The notes under the pieces: generated by a model
Told to the model about the DNA's origin: nothing
The model's input: only the letters and a program-made list of their open reading frames with translations
Database searches by the model: none
Assembly: GCF_002087235.1 (NCBI RefSeq)
Contig: NZ_MUIO01000021.1
Span: 62,001 to 126,000, forward strand
DNA: 64,000 bases
Source: Pseudomonas floridensis
GTDB lineage: Bacteria > Pseudomonadota > Gammaproteobacteria > Pseudomonadales > Pseudomonadaceae
Reading direction: 5' to 3'
Made by a program: the position numbers and the translations under genes
Shown: piece after piece, positions 1 through 10,113 of the stretch
Layout: every line of letters begins with the position of its first letter
How positions within the stretch are numbered: position 1 is the first letter of the stretch

Positions 1-293
1 ACCTTGAAGTGGACCTGCTCAAGCGTCGAGCCATCCGAGGAGGCAAACGCATAGACCTTACGGCCAAAGAGTTCGCGTTGCTTGAGCTTCTGCTGCGTCG
101 TCGAGGGGAGGTGCTGCCAAAGTCTCTTATCGCCTCCCAGGTTTGGGATATGAACTTCGACAGCGATACCAACGTTATCGAGGTTGCAGTGAGACGGCTC
201 AGGGCCAAGATAGACGACGATTTTGAGGTCAAGTTGATTCATACCTCAAGGGGAATGGGTTACATGCTCGATGCACCAGATTCGGAGTCGTGA
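1..293 (+). CDS. copR: CopR-type response regulator, C-terminal DNA-binding domain (cut by window start)
   Basis: Only the last ~97 residues are present; the reading frame is open back to base 3, so the receiver domain lies outside the window. The visible part is an OmpR/PhoB winged helix: the segment [13 protein letters not shown], then [14 protein letters not shown] as recognition helix and the terminal hairpin [10 protein letters not shown]. Proteins of this type bind copper-responsive promoters when phosphorylated by the partner kinase. The stop codon overlaps the start of copS (TGATG at 291-295), so the two are translationally coupled. Family assignment to CopR/CusR/CzcR rests on the neighbouring heavy-metal kinase and copper genes; the metal specificity cannot be read from this fragment. 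Confidence 0.85.
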   Translation, partial: LEVDLLKRRAIRGGKRIDLTAKEFALLELLLRRRGEVLPKSLIASQVWDMNFDSDTNVIEVAVRRLRAKIDDDFEVKLIHTSRGMGYMLDAPDSES

Positions 294-1681
294 TGAACCG
301 GATGTCCCTGACGACTCGTATGAGTCTGATGTTTATGCTCGCGGTAACGGCCGTGCTCACGGTCGCCGGACTCAGTTTCAATAACCTCAGCCGGCATCAT
401 TTCAAGATGCTGGATCAGCAGGCATTGTACGAAAAACTCCACTCGACCCAGCGGATCTTGTCCGGGCTGAGCAACATCGATCAATTCAGCGAGGCTAAAC
501 CGGAGTTAGAAGCGCTGCTGGGCGCACACCGTGATTTGACTGCGCTTATCATCGATGGCGACGGCAAGGTGCTGTTTGCGGATCCCGGCCCGGTCGACGT
601 TCCGAAGGCGTTTCGAACAACCACAAACACAACCGTCTGGGAATGGCGGGAGCAAGAGCAGATGTTCCGTGGTGTGACTGCGCAATCCGTAGTGACGGGA
701 CAAGAAAGGCCATTAACTGTCATGTTGATTTTTGACGTTACGCAGCATATGTCCTTTTTCGAGACGCTCGAACGATGGTTTTGGATAGGGTTGGTGATCA
801 GCGCATTGGTCAGTGCTGCACTCGGCTGGATGGTAGCTAGCAGTGGCATGCGGCCTATCCGCCAGGTCACACGGGTTGCTGCCTCCATGTCAGCAAAATC
901 ACTCAAGGAGCGTATTCCCCTGGCACCCGTTCCGAAAGAGCTTCAACAGATGGTGTTGTCGTTCAACGCCATGTTATCCAGGCTCGACGATGCATTTGTC
1001 CGGTTATCCAACTTTTCGGCAGACATTGCCCACGAACTACGGACCCCCGTGAGCAACTTGATGACCCACACTGAAGTGGTGCTTTCGAGAAAAAGAAACA
1101 TCGAGGACTACGAAGACAATTTGTACTCCAATCTTGATGACTTGAAGCGCATGAGCCGGATGATTGATGACATGCTTTTTCTGGCGAAATCTGACAATGG
1201 TCTAATTACGCACGAGAGCAAGCCAATAGACCTGGTGGCTGTCGTGGAAAAATTGCTTGAGTACTACCGCCTGTTGGCTGATGAACGAGGGATCGAGCTC
1301 AAGGTTTCAGGACGGGGGAGCGTGCGAGGTGATGTTCTTATGCTCCACCGAGCGATTTCCAATCTGCTCTCAAATGCGCTGCGCTACACCTATGAAGGGA
1401 CGTCAATCAGTGTCGATATTCAGCACAAGGATGCGTCGGTAACGGTTGTCGTGGAAAACCATGGTGAGCCCATTGCCCCCGAACACCTTGAAAAGCTGTT
1501 TGATCGTTTTTATCGCGTGGACCCAGCGCGGCGAGAAGGAAGTCCAAGCAACGCAGGGCTAGGTCTGTCGATTACCCGATCAATTGTCGAAGCGCACGAT
1601 GGCAAGATCTGGTGTACGTCAGGCGACGGGAAAACGGCTTTTCATCTTGAGTTTCCGGCCGTCGATTCGACGGTTAGCTGA
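293..1681 (+). CDS. copS: Heavy-metal sensor histidine kinase CopS/CusS type
   Basis: This 462-residue inner-membrane kinase probably senses periplasmic copper or silver and phosphorylates CopR. Visible parts: a first membrane segment near residues 10-30, a periplasmic sensor region, a second membrane segment near 160-185, a HAMP linker, the H-box with FSADIAHELRTPVSN, an N-box with ISNLLSNALRYT and a G-box with NAGLGLSITRSIVEAHDGK. Length and layout fit the family of heavy-metal sensor kinases that includes CopS, CusS, CzcS and SilS. I chose ATG 293, which overlaps the copR stop; a GTG immediately before it (290) is possible. Downstream genes are copper resistance genes, supporting copper rather than zinc or cadmium. 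Confidence 0.9.
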   Translation: MNRMSLTTRMSLMFMLAVTAVLTVAGLSFNNLSRHHFKMLDQQALYEKLHSTQRILSGLSNIDQFSEAKPELEALLGAHRDLTALIIDGDGKVLFADPGPVDVPKAFRTTTNTTVWEWREQEQMFRGVTAQSVVTGQERPLTVMLIFDVTQHMSFFETLERWFWIGLVISALVSAALGWMVASSGMRPIRQVTRVAASMSAKSLKERIPLAPVPKELQQMVLSFNAMLSRLDDAFVRLSNFSADIAHELRTPVSNLMTHTEVVLSRKRNIEDYEDNLYSNLDDLKRMSRMIDDMLFLAKSDNGLITHESKPIDLVAVVEKLLEYYRLLADERGIELKVSGRGSVRGDVLMLHRAISNLLSNALRYTYEGTSISVDIQHKDASVTVVVENHGEPIAPEHLEKLFDRFYRVDPARREGSPSNAGLGLSITRSIVEAHDGKIWCTSGDGKTAFHLEFPAVDSTVS

Positions 1682-1837
1682 GCGACAAAACATTTGGGAC
1701 CAACGGCGTCTTGGCGTTGTGCGTTTAGCTACGCCTCTGCGGATTTTTCAGAGTGATTGAGCTCCCCGGTCCTGCGGTACGCCGTCTCTTTTCAGGCCTT
1801 GCTACGCTCAACGATTAGATGCCAAACATCGGATCAA

Positions 1838-1856
1838 GCTGACTGAAATGTAATCG
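1838..1856 (+). promoter_or_regulatory. Candidate CopR box in the copS-copC intergenic region
   Basis: The 360-base gap between copS and copC (1682-2041) holds no convincing gene. Within it, CTGACTGAAATGTAATC resembles the TGAC...TGTAAT type of cop box described upstream of Pseudomonas copper operons. The resemblance is from memory. The site lies about 190 bases before copC, with room for a promoter downstream. Confidence 0.4.
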
Positions 1857-2041
1857 AACAGTTTGTGATCGTGTGGCATCGTGTTCTCGCACTGTGACGT
1901 TAGGGCTAGCGAGTTTCTCCTGTTCAACCTGGCGAAGAGGACGGGGGCTCCGAGTTAATCAACAGTGGTTTTTAAAGAAATTAAAAACTAGTTCCTCCCA
2001 AAAAACCTCGAATCAACAGCGCTTGCTGTGAGGAGTCTTGC

Positions 2042-2425
2042 ATGTCATTCCTTAAAACTACGTCCGTGGCCGTTGCAATCACTGCTGGTTTGCTTCTGAG
2101 TGCAGTGGCCCAGGCACATCCAAAACTTCTTTCTTCCACTCCGGCAGAAGGCTCGGATGCGGCGGCTCCGTCGAAAATCGAACTGCATTTTTCTGAGAAT
2201 CTCACCACTCAGTTTTCCGGTGCAAAGCTGATCATGACCGACATGCCTGGCATGCCTAACTCCCCCATGGGTGTAAAGGCCGCTGTCGCTGCTGGTGGTG
2301 ATCCGAAAACGATGGTGATTACGCCGGCTGCACCGCTGACCACCGGTACCTACAAAGTTGAATGGCGTGCAGTGTCTTCGGACACCCACCCGATCACCGG
2401 CAACTTTTCATTCAAAGTGAAATGA
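2042..2425 (+). CDS. copC: Periplasmic copper-binding protein CopC
   Basis: A 127-residue secreted protein with a clear signal peptide ending AVAQA, so the mature chain starts HPKLL. The N-terminal His, the Met-rich patch MTDMPGMPNSPMG and the late SSDTHPITG segment are the copper-binding hallmarks of the CopC/YobA family, a small beta-barrel that binds Cu(I) and Cu(II) at separate sites. The ATG follows a GAGGAG-type ribosome site in TGTGAGGAGTCTTGC. copD begins four bases after its stop, so CopC likely hands copper to CopD for uptake or buffering. Confidence 0.93.
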   Translation: MSFLKTTSVAVAITAGLLLSAVAQAHPKLLSSTPAEGSDAAAPSKIELHFSENLTTQFSGAKLIMTDMPGMPNSPMGVKAAVAAGGDPKTMVITPAAPLTTGTYKVEWRAVSSDTHPITGNFSFKVK

Positions 2426-2428
2426 TCC

Positions 2429-3367
2429 ATGAGCGACTCATTAAATATCGTGGTTCGCTTTGCTCTCTATTTTGACCTGATGTTGTTATTTGGACTGGCC
2501 ATATTCGGCTTGTACAGTCTCAGGGGAAAGGAAAGGGTATCTGGCACGGTCTTGAACTTTGAGTCGCTTCTTTACGGTACTTCTATTGCAGGTGTAGCTC
2601 TGTCCCTTGCTGCGATGTTGTTGCTTGCAAAAGCAATGAGCGGTGTATCGGAGCTTATGGAGCTACATCACCACATTTTTGAAATGGTCATCATGGGCAC
2701 CGATGTTGGGTTGACCTGGATGGTTCGGATAGCCGCCTTGGTGGGGGCAATTCTGGGCGTCGCGTTGAATAAACGATATCCGACACCCAGCCTCTGGATC
2801 GTCACCGCCTGTGGAGCAATCGCGTTGGCCACGCTAGCCTGGACAGGGCATGGTGCCATGGACGAAGGCAGCCGCCGCTACTGGCATTTTCTCAGCGACA
2901 TTTTCCATTTATTAGCGGCAGGTGGCTGGTTGGGTGCTCTAGCGGCCTTCGCTCTACTGCTGCGGTTGAAATCGCTGAAGGGTGAGGAGGAAGCACGTAT
3001 TCTTGCCCGCGTGCTGACTGGCTTTGAGTCGGCCGGCGGTGTGATTGTTGCGATCATAAGCGTTACGGGAGTAGTAAATTACCTTTTCATCGTCGGTCCC
3101 AACCTTGATGAGGTCATGCTCAGTACCTATGGCCAGTTGCTGTTTTTGAAGATCCTGCTCTTTGCCGGGATGATCGTTTTAGCGACGCTGAACCGCTTTC
3201 ACTTAAGCCCGCTATTGGAGCGCTCGGTTCGCAATGGTCAATACTCTGTAGCGGTCAATGCCTTGCGCCGCAGCATGAAATTCGAATTCCTGATGGCAAT
3301 CCTCATCATCTGTCTTGTCGCATGGTTAGGCACGCTAAGTCCTGAAATGGAAATGAGCGCGCAATAG
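2429..3367 (+). CDS. copD: Copper resistance membrane protein CopD
   Basis: A 312-residue, very hydrophobic inner-membrane protein with about eight membrane segments. The C-terminal half matches the CopD family layout: [22 protein letters not shown], where conserved His residues sit in membrane helices, and a later [10 protein letters not shown] loop. CopD is thought to move copper across the inner membrane together with CopC. The gene starts 3 bases after copC and is certainly co-transcribed with it. Length is normal for the family. Confidence 0.92.
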   Translation: MSDSLNIVVRFALYFDLMLLFGLAIFGLYSLRGKERVSGTVLNFESLLYGTSIAGVALSLAAMLLLAKAMSGVSELMELHHHIFEMVIMGTDVGLTWMVRIAALVGAILGVALNKRYPTPSLWIVTACGAIALATLAWTGHGAMDEGSRRYWHFLSDIFHLLAAGGWLGALAAFALLLRLKSLKGEEEARILARVLTGFESAGGVIVAIISVTGVVNYLFIVGPNLDEVMLSTYGQLLFLKILLFAGMIVLATLNRFHLSPLLERSVRNGQYSVAVNALRRSMKFEFLMAILIICLVAWLGTLSPEMEMSAQ

Positions 3368-3440
3368 AGGTTTCTGGCAGCTAACCAAGAAGCCTAGAAC
3401 GTGATTGTTAGCACCATTTCTACTGGCTACACTTCAGCCC

Positions 3441-3782
3441 ATGACACGCTATCTACGGCTTTGCCTGATTTTCCTGATTAGCCTGGCGCTTCCCTTCAGC
3501 GGGATGGCGGGTGTTCAGGCGCCGACAGAGCCGTGCCCGATGCAAACCATGGGCATGGCGATGATGGACGGCATGGGCCAAGACTGCTGCCATGACATGA
3601 AAAGCCCAACCGAGCACGGTAAACCCTGTAAGCCGGGCCAGGAGTGCAAGACCGGCGGCATGCTGCAAGTCTCCATCATCAAGCCTCCGGTGACCCTGTC
3701 GAGCCCCCTCGCAGCGTCCATCTCCATAGATTCCCATCCTGTCCAAACTCCATCAGGGGTATGGCGACCTCCCCGCATTTGA
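3441..3782 (+). CDS. Small secreted Met/Cys/His-rich protein of the copper cluster
   Basis: A 113-residue protein starting MTRYLRLCLIFL with a signal peptide to about ALPFSGMAG. The mature part is packed with potential copper ligands: CPMQTMGMAMMDGMGQDCCHDM, then HGKPCKPGQECKTGGM. I do not recognise a named family beyond small DUF2946-like copper-cluster proteins. Position between copD and the Cus pump suggests a periplasmic copper or silver buffer or chaperone, by inference. A longer form from an upstream TTG (3405) is possible but would bury the signal peptide. Confidence 0.7.
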   Translation: MTRYLRLCLIFLISLALPFSGMAGVQAPTEPCPMQTMGMAMMDGMGQDCCHDMKSPTEHGKPCKPGQECKTGGMLQVSIIKPPVTLSSPLAASISIDSHPVQTPSGVWRPPRI

Positions 3783-3882
3783 TTCCTGTACCACACTGAG
3801 CCTCATTCCGCGTCAGGCGGTATGGGATATCTGCGTGCATCTCTCATGAAGCACGCAGTGGATCATCACAGGAATCGTGAAC

Positions 3883-5139
3883 ATGAAATCCAAGTGCTAT
3901 TGCACAGGGCGGCCCCTCGTGGCCATCTTGGCGGCAAGCGTATTGGCCACGCCGAGTTTCGCTGCTGCGTTGACACTCGATGATGCTTTGCAGCTGGCTG
4001 AAACCAATGCGCCGTCGCTGACTGCACAAGATGCAAAAATTCGTGCCGCCACTAGTGCAGCCATCCCAGCCGGGGAACTACCCGATCCCAAGTTGCTGGT
4101 AGGTATACAGAACTATCCCATTGGGGGGCCGGATCGCTGGAGCATCGATCAGGACTTCATGACCATGCAAATGGTCGGTGTCAGTCAGGAAATGCCGAAC
4201 AGCGCCAAACGAAAAGCCCGAATCGAGGTTGCTGATGCAGCCATTGACCGCGCTGCCGCTGAGCGTCTGGTCGAACGTCTAAAGGTTCGTCAGGCCACGG
4301 CGCTGGCCTGGATCAGCAGCTATTCCGTTGAGCGTAAAGACGCGCTGTTCCAGGACTTCTATAGGGAAAACCGCCTGCTGGCCGATACCGTCCGCGCGCA
4401 GATTGCCGGTGGCCGCGCTCAACCTGCTGATGCCGTCACGCCCAAACAGGAGGCGGCACAACTGGAAGAGCAGCAGGACGATCTGATTCGCCAGAGATCG
4501 CAAGCCCGAGCAGCTTTGAAGAGCTGGATTGGACCAGCCGCAAACGATAAACCTGTGGGCAGCTTGCCTGAATGGCCTGTAGAAGCCTCTGGGTACTCTC
4601 ACAACGTTCAACATCACCCAGAATTGGCAGCGTTTGCCCCAATGACCCGCGAAGCGCAGGCCAAGGTGCGCGAGGCCGAAGCGGAAAAGCGGTCTGATTG
4701 GAGCTGGGAAGTCGACTATCAGCATCGCGGCCGAGAGTTCGGCGACATGGTCAGCGTGCAGTTTTCATGGGATCTACCACTGTTTCCTGACTCGCGACAA
4801 AACCCAAAAATCGCAGCCAAGCATGCGGAACTCAATCAGCTTGAGGCTGAGCGTGAGGTCCTTTCACGCGAGCACACCCAGCAATTGGAGGATGACTTAG
4901 CGGACTATGAGCGCCTGAACCGCGCCGTTCATCGAGCCCAGACCAGCCTGCTCCCTTTGGCTAAGGAAAAGGTCGAGCTCACTATGGCCAGCTATCGCGC
5001 CGGCAAAGGCGATCTGAACTCCGTCGTGGCCGCTCGGCGCGAGCTTATCGAAGCCCGTCTCAAGCAGATTGATGTTGAAGAGCAGCGTGCTCTCACCAGC
5101 GCTCGCCTGTATTTCGCCTATGGGGAGTCCGCTCAATGA
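3883..5139 (+). CDS. cusC: Outer-membrane efflux protein, CusC/CzcC (TolC) family
   Basis: A 418-residue TolC-like outer-membrane channel. It has a signal peptide ending ATPSFAAA, then the typical LTLDDALQLAETNAPSL start of the first TolC repeat and long coiled-coil helices rich in Glu, Ala and Arg. The C-terminus ends RLYFAYGE. It forms the exit duct for the CusB-CusA pump. ATG 3883 is chosen because the AGGA at 3870-3873 is properly spaced; GTG 3877 is too close to it. The stop overlaps the cusB start by four bases. Confidence 0.9.
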   Translation: MKSKCYCTGRPLVAILAASVLATPSFAAALTLDDALQLAETNAPSLTAQDAKIRAATSAAIPAGELPDPKLLVGIQNYPIGGPDRWSIDQDFMTMQMVGVSQEMPNSAKRKARIEVADAAIDRAAAERLVERLKVRQATALAWISSYSVERKDALFQDFYRENRLLADTVRAQIAGGRAQPADAVTPKQEAAQLEEQQDDLIRQRSQARAALKSWIGPAANDKPVGSLPEWPVEASGYSHNVQHHPELAAFAPMTREAQAKVREAEAEKRSDWSWEVDYQHRGREFGDMVSVQFSWDLPLFPDSRQNPKIAAKHAELNQLEAEREVLSREHTQQLEDDLADYERLNRAVHRAQTSLLPLAKEKVELTMASYRAGKGDLNSVVAARRELIEARLKQIDVEEQRALTSARLYFAYGESAQ

Positions 5140-6620
5140 TCTCTCGAACATGGAAAGGGGTTTTTGTTGTCAGCATCTCAATTGCTTTGGGAGTCGCCGG
5201 TGGTTACTGGTTGGCTCAACCGAGGGTGAGCGCAGTACCGGATGCAGCATCGGAGCCGAAGCCGGAGTCCTCAGTCGATCGCAAGGTTCTGTATTGGTAC
5301 GACCCCATGTACCCACAACAGAAATTCGATAAGCCGGGTAAGTCGCCCTTCATGGACATGGAGATGGTCCCTCAGTACGCGGATAGCAAGGGGGACAGCG
5401 CCACTGTTCGCATTGATCCAAGCCTGACCCAGAATCTTGGTGTGCGACTGGCTACGGTCAATCGAGGTGTGTTTGCTTCGAGTCTGGACGTTGTAGGTGT
5501 ATTGACCTTCAACGAGCGTGACGTCGCCGTCATCCAGGCCCGTACGGCGGGTTTCGTCGAGCGCGTGTATGCCCATGCTCCTGGCGATGTGATCAAAGCC
5601 AACGCCGCCTTGGCGGATATTCTTGTCCCGGAGTGGTCTGCGGCTCAGGAGGAGTTTCTCGCACTTAAGCGTAGCGGCGATGCGGGCTTGCTGGCAGCGG
5701 CTCGCCAGCGTTTGCGGCTTACCGGGATGCCGGCGGCATCGATTACTCAAGTAGAGCGCAGTGGCAAAGTCCAACCGAACCTGACCCTCACCAGCCCTAT
5801 CAGTGGGGTGTTGCAAGAACTCGATGTGCGCGAAGGTATGACAGTGGCTGCCGGCCAAACACTGGCACGCGTGAATGGGTTGAGTAACGTCTGGCTGGCT
5901 CTGGCGGTCCCGGAGACTGAATTCGGGTCGATACAGCTGGGACAAGTGGCTGAGGCGCGTTTGCCCGCGTTCCCAGGCGTCGTGCTCAACGGCGTGGTAA
6001 GCGCGATTCTTCCAGAAACCAATCCCGATAGTCGCACCCTTCGCGTGCGCGTCGAATTGCCTAACCCGCAAGGCCGTCTCAGGCCGGGTATGACCGCACG
6101 CGTGAGCCTTAATCGCGCGACGGAGCAAAGTGTGCTGTGGGTGCCGAGCGAGGCGGTCATTCGCACCGGTCTACGTGCCCTGGTGATGCTCGCTGAAGAC
6201 GCCGGTCGCTATCGTCCCGTGGAGGTGCAACTTGGGCAGGAAAGCGATGGCAAGACGGCGATATTGAAAGGGTTGGAAGAGGGCCAAAAAGTGGTTAGCT
6301 CTGGCCAGTTCCTGCTCGACTCAGAGGCCAGTCTTAAAGGCATCGTTGCCAAATCAGAGGAACCTTCACCCACCAGTGCAGCCGCCGCCGGTTTGCATGA
6401 AGCGGATGGGCAAATCGTTGAGATCAACGATAAAGAAGTCACTCTCGCTCACGGCCCTTTTAAGACGCTGGGCATGCCTGGCATGACGATGACGTTCCCG
6501 CTCGCCAATCCCGCTCTGATGCAGGGTCTTAAAACGGGCGACAAGGTCCGGATAGGTGTGAATCAGACCGACGACGGCTTGCGTGTTGAGCGTCTGGACA
6601 AATCAGGGGGCCAGCCATGA
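5136..6620 (+). CDS. cusB: CusB-type periplasmic adaptor with fused CusF-like domain
   Basis: A 494-residue membrane-fusion protein of the copper/silver RND pump. After an N-terminal anchor comes a heavy-metal-binding domain (about residues 50-80) with YWYDPMYP and [17 protein letters not shown]. Then follow barrel-sandwich hybrid and beta-barrel domains with [20 protein letters not shown] and [14 protein letters not shown]. The last ~75 residues (from about [10 protein letters not shown]) form an extra domain with [11 protein letters not shown], the Met/Trp-site signature region of CusF, the periplasmic Cu(I)/Ag(I) chaperone. In E. coli CusF is a separate protein; here chaperone and adaptor are one chain. 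Overlaps cusC and cusA by four bases each. Confidence 0.93.
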   Translation: MISRTWKGVFVVSISIALGVAGGYWLAQPRVSAVPDAASEPKPESSVDRKVLYWYDPMYPQQKFDKPGKSPFMDMEMVPQYADSKGDSATVRIDPSLTQNLGVRLATVNRGVFASSLDVVGVLTFNERDVAVIQARTAGFVERVYAHAPGDVIKANAALADILVPEWSAAQEEFLALKRSGDAGLLAAARQRLRLTGMPAASITQVERSGKVQPNLTLTSPISGVLQELDVREGMTVAAGQTLARVNGLSNVWLALAVPETEFGSIQLGQVAEARLPAFPGVVLNGVVSAILPETNPDSRTLRVRVELPNPQGRLRPGMTARVSLNRATEQSVLWVPSEAVIRTGLRALVMLAEDAGRYRPVEVQLGQESDGKTAILKGLEEGQKVVSSGQFLLDSEASLKGIVAKSEEPSPTSAAAAGLHEADGQIVEINDKEVTLAHGPFKTLGMPGMTMTFPLANPALMQGLKTGDKVRIGVNQTDDGLRVERLDKSGGQP

Positions 6621-9600
6621 TTGCAGCCCTGATTCGTTGGTCCGTAACCAACCGATTCCTGGTGCTACTGGCGACGCTGTTTATCACGGCGTGGGGCATT
6701 TGGTCGGTGCAGAGCACGCCCATTGATGCGCTACCAGACTTGTCCGATGTGCAGGTGATCATCCGCACCCCGTATCCTGGACAAGCACCCCAGATTGTCG
6801 AGAACCAGGTCACCTATCCGTTGGCCACCACCATGCTCTCAGTACCAGGTGCCAAGACGGTGCGTGGTTATTCCTTTTTCGGTGACAGCTTTGTCTATGT
6901 GCTGTTCGAAGACGGCACTGACTTGTACTGGGCTCGCTCGCGGGTGTTGGAGTACTTGAGCCAAGTACAAAGCCGCTTGCCGGCCAGCGCCAAGCCAGCG
7001 TTGGGGCCAGATGCGACAGGCGTAGGATGGATCTTCCAGTACGCGCTGGTGGATCGCACTGGCGGGCATGATCTGGCGCAGCTACGCGCACTTCAGGACT
7101 GGTTCCTCAAGTTTGAACTCAAGACCCTGCCCAATGTGGCGGAAGTGGCCACTGTGGGCGGCATGGTCAAGCAGTACCAAGTGCAGCTTGATCCGCTCAA
7201 ACTGGCCAGTCTTGGTATTACGCAGGCCGAGGTGACCGAAGCGATCGGCAAGGCCAATCAGGAAACGGGTGGCGCGGTGCTGGAGATGGCAGAGACCGAG
7301 TTCATCGTGCGTGCATCCGGCTACCTGAAGACGCTCAATGATTTTCGGGCGATCCCCCTCAAGCTGGGATCGGGCGGTGTGCCGGTGAACTTGGGCGATG
7401 TCGCCACGATCCAGTTGGGGCCGGAGATGCGCCGTGGCATCACCGAACTCGACGGCGAAGGCGAGACGGTTGGCGGCGTGGTGATTTTGCGCAGCGGTAA
7501 GAATGCTCGCGAGACCATTGCGGCGGTCAAAACCAAACTCGACGAACTCAAAAGCAGCCTGTCGGCCGGGGTGGAAATCGTCACCACCTACGATCGCAGC
7601 AAGCTGATCGACCGTGCTGTGGAAAATCTCAGCCACAAGCTCATCGAAGAGTTCATCGTTGTCGCATTGGTTTGCGGGATCTTTCTTTGGCACCTGCGCT
7701 CGTCCCTGGTGGCGATCATTTCCCTGCCGGTCGGTGTGCTGATGGCCTTTATTGTCATGCGCTACCAAGGGATTAACGCGAACATCATGTCCTTGGGCGG
7801 GATAGCCATCGCCATCGGCGCCATGGTCGATGCTGCTGTGGTAATGATCGAAAACGCACACAAGAAGATTGAGGCCTGGCACGTCGCCAATCCTGGTGAG
7901 GAACTGAAGGGTGAGCGTCATTGGCATGTAATGACCGAAGCAGCGGCTGAAGTTGGACCAGCTCTATTCTTCTGTTTGTTGATCATCACCCTTTCGTTCA
8001 TTCCGGTGTTCACCCTGCAAGCGCAAGAGGGGCGGTTGTTCGGCCCGCTGGCTTTTACCAAAACCTACGCCATGGCCGCAGCAGCAGGATTGTCAGTGAC
8101 CTTGGTGCCGGTGTTGATGGGCTATTGGATTCGGGGACGGATTCCTAGTGAAAAAAACAACCCGCTGAACCGCTGGCTCATCCGGATCTACCAGCCGGCT
8201 CTGGATGCAGTGCTGCGGCGACCGAGGGTCACGCTGCTGGTGGCGGCGTTGGTGTTTTTTAGTGCGCTATGGCCACTGTCGCGCTTGGGTGGCGAGTTTC
8301 TTCCGCCTTTGAATGAGGGCGACCTGCTCTATATGCCTTCGGCCCTGCCCGGATTATCCGCACAGAAAGCGGCGCAACTGCTGCAACAAACCGACCGTCT
8401 GATAAAAACCGTGCCGGAGGTCGAACATGTCTTCGGTAAAGCGGGACGTGCCGAAACTGCCACCGACCCGGCGCCGCTGGAGATGTTCGAAACCACTATC
8501 CAGTTCAAGCCGCAGGAGCAATGGCGCCCAGGCATGACTCAGGAAAAACTGGTGGAGGAGCTGGACCGAGTGGTGCGGGTTCCTGGGCTGACCAATATCT
8601 GGATACCACCGATTCGCAACCGAATCGACATGCTGGCTACGGGGATCAAAAGTCCAATTGGTGTAAAGATTGCCGGCACCAATCTGACGGAGATTGATTC
8701 CGCGACTCAAGCGGTCGAGCGAGTGGCCAAGGGCGTACCCGGTGTCAGTTCGGCTCTGGCCGAGCGATTAACCGGTGGACGTTACATCGATGTGGATATC
8801 GACCGAAAAGCCGCCGCCCGATACGGACTGAATATCGCCGATGTGCAGTCAATCGTGGCCGGCGCTATCGGCGGTGAAAATGTCGGCGAGACCATCGAAG
8901 GGCTTGCACGCTTCCCAATCAACGTCCGTTACCCTCGGGAATGGCGGGATTCGCTTGGCGCTTTGGAGCAGTTGCCAATTTACACCCCGCTAGGCAGCCA
9001 GATCACCCTTGGCACAGTGGCGAAGATCAAGGTCAACGACGGGCCGCCGATGCTCAAAAGTGAAAACGCACGGCCTTCAGGCTGGGTGTACATCGACGTG
9101 CGCGGCCGGGACATTGCCTCCGTAGTCGCCGATTTGCGCCGGCTCGTCAGCGAGCAGGTCAAGTTGCAGCCCGGCATGAGCCTGAGCTACTCAGGTCAGT
9201 TCGAATTTCTTGAGAGGGCCAACGCACGACTAAAACTGGTGGTCCCTGCCACGCTGCTGATCATCTTCGTGCTGCTTTACCTGACATTTGCCCGCTTTGA
9301 CGAGGCCCTGCTGATTATGGCCACGCTGCCATTTGCCCTCACGGGCGGTGCATGGTTTCTTTATCTTTTGGGATTCAACCTGTCGGTTGCCACCGGGGTC
9401 GGCTTTATCGCCTTGGCCGGCGTTTCTGCCGAATTTGGCGTGATCATGCTGCTCTACCTGAAAAATGCCTGGGCCGAGCGTCAAGACCTCGGTGACAACA
9501 CAGAACGCGGGTTAATGGCCGCGATTCGTGAAGGCGCTGTGCAGCGCGTTCGACCCAAGGCCATGACCGTGGCGGTGATTATCGCTGGTTTGTTACCTAT

Positions 9601-9760
9601 ACTTCTGGGAAGCGGTACCGGCAGCGAGGTGATGAGCCGCATTGCCGCCCCGATGATTGGCGGTATGGTCACGGCGCCCTTGCTGTCGCTGTTTGTCATT
9701 CCGGCGGCCTATCAGCTCATGCGCCGCCGAAACCTATCCGCTGAGCTTGGCAGGGACTGA
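6617..9760 (+). CDS. cusA: Heavy-metal RND efflux pump CusA
   Basis: A 1047-residue inner-membrane proton-driven pump of the HME-RND family, normal length. Two duplicated halves are visible, each with one N-terminal membrane segment, a large periplasmic loop and a block of membrane segments. The first half has [18 protein letters not shown], where the conserved Asp is the proton-relay site; the second has [33 protein letters not shown]. It exports Cu(I)/Ag(I) through CusB and CusC. The substrate is assigned from the CusF-fused adaptor and the cop genes next door, rather than from residue-level analysis. Confidence 0.93.
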   Translation: MIAALIRWSVTNRFLVLLATLFITAWGIWSVQSTPIDALPDLSDVQVIIRTPYPGQAPQIVENQVTYPLATTMLSVPGAKTVRGYSFFGDSFVYVLFEDGTDLYWARSRVLEYLSQVQSRLPASAKPALGPDATGVGWIFQYALVDRTGGHDLAQLRALQDWFLKFELKTLPNVAEVATVGGMVKQYQVQLDPLKLASLGITQAEVTEAIGKANQETGGAVLEMAETEFIVRASGYLKTLNDFRAIPLKLGSGGVPVNLGDVATIQLGPEMRRGITELDGEGETVGGVVILRSGKNARETIAAVKTKLDELKSSLSAGVEIVTTYDRSKLIDRAVENLSHKLIEEFIVVALVCGIFLWHLRSSLVAIISLPVGVLMAFIVMRYQGINANIMSLGGIAIAIGAMVDAAVVMIENAHKKIEAWHVANPGEELKGERHWHVMTEAAAEVGPALFFCLLIITLSFIPVFTLQAQEGRLFGPLAFTKTYAMAAAAGLSVTLVPVLMGYWIRGRIPSEKNNPLNRWLIRIYQPALDAVLRRPRVTLLVAALVFFSALWPLSRLGGEFLPPLNEGDLLYMPSALPGLSAQKAAQLLQQTDRLIKTVPEVEHVFGKAGRAETATDPAPLEMFETTIQFKPQEQWRPGMTQEKLVEELDRVVRVPGLTNIWIPPIRNRIDMLATGIKSPIGVKIAGTNLTEIDSATQAVERVAKGVPGVSSALAERLTGGRYIDVDIDRKAAARYGLNIADVQSIVAGAIGGENVGETIEGLARFPINVRYPREWRDSLGALEQLPIYTPLGSQITLGTVAKIKVNDGPPMLKSENARPSGWVYIDVRGRDIASVVADLRRLVSEQVKLQPGMSLSYSGQFEFLERANARLKLVVPATLLIIFVLLYLTFARFDEALLIMATLPFALTGGAWFLYLLGFNLSVATGVGFIALAGVSAEFGVIMLLYLKNAWAERQDLGDNTERGLMAAIREGAVQRVRPKAMTVAVIIAGLLPILLGSGTGSEVMSRIAAPMIGGMVTAPLLSLFVIPAAYQLMRRRNLSAELGRD

Positions 9761-9782
9761 CGCGTAGAAAATGGACAAAAGG

Positions 9783-9798
9783 GGCTGCGCTTGCAGCC
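9783..9798 (+). terminator. Weak terminator-like hairpin after cusA
   Basis: GGCTGC-GCTT-GCAGCC is a six-pair stem 23 bases after the cusA stop, followed by TCGTTT. The T-run is poor, so termination is uncertain. Confidence 0.35.
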
Positions 9799-9843
9799 TC
9801 GTTTGCTCTGCACATCTCGTTTTCATCAGTCCTGTTCGCGATG

Positions 9844-9898
9844 TGTATTGAAATTAGCGAGTTTATGTCTTTTGCATAAACTCGCTAATTTCGATACA
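9844..9898. repeat. Near-perfect 24-bp inverted repeat with 7-base spacer
   Basis: The left arm at 9844-9867 (ending GCGAGTTTATG) and the right arm at 9875-9898 (starting CATAAACTCGC) are reverse complements over 24 bases with a single mismatch, flanking the spacer TCTTTTG. It lies in the 353-base gap between the copper and CBASS modules (9761-10113), in which I see no convincing gene. The arms are A+T-rich and there is no T-run, so an intrinsic terminator is unlikely. Arm-spacer-arm geometry with 7 bases fits a tyrosine-recombinase core or a protein-binding palindrome. Confidence 0.85.
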
Positions 9899-10113
9899 TA
9901 CGCTGTGGTCAGTGCCATGACCCACCAGCACTTGCCTGAAAACGAACGCTGCCACCACTGTGTTTCGATGACCCAGAAAAGCATTCTGACTCAAAGCCGA
10001 CTCAGCATTCGTCACCCACAGATCTCTCTTGAAATTGAGGCAAATGACCTTAATATGATCTTATCTTGCCATCATCGTTTTCAATCATGGATGTTTCTCG
10101 GGGGTAGGTGGGA

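Noticed and set aside
9936..9944. CTGAAAACG resembling the right half of the transfer-gene element
   Set aside because: No TTTTCAG lies at 13-base spacing and no start codon follows at ~60 bases; most likely chance.
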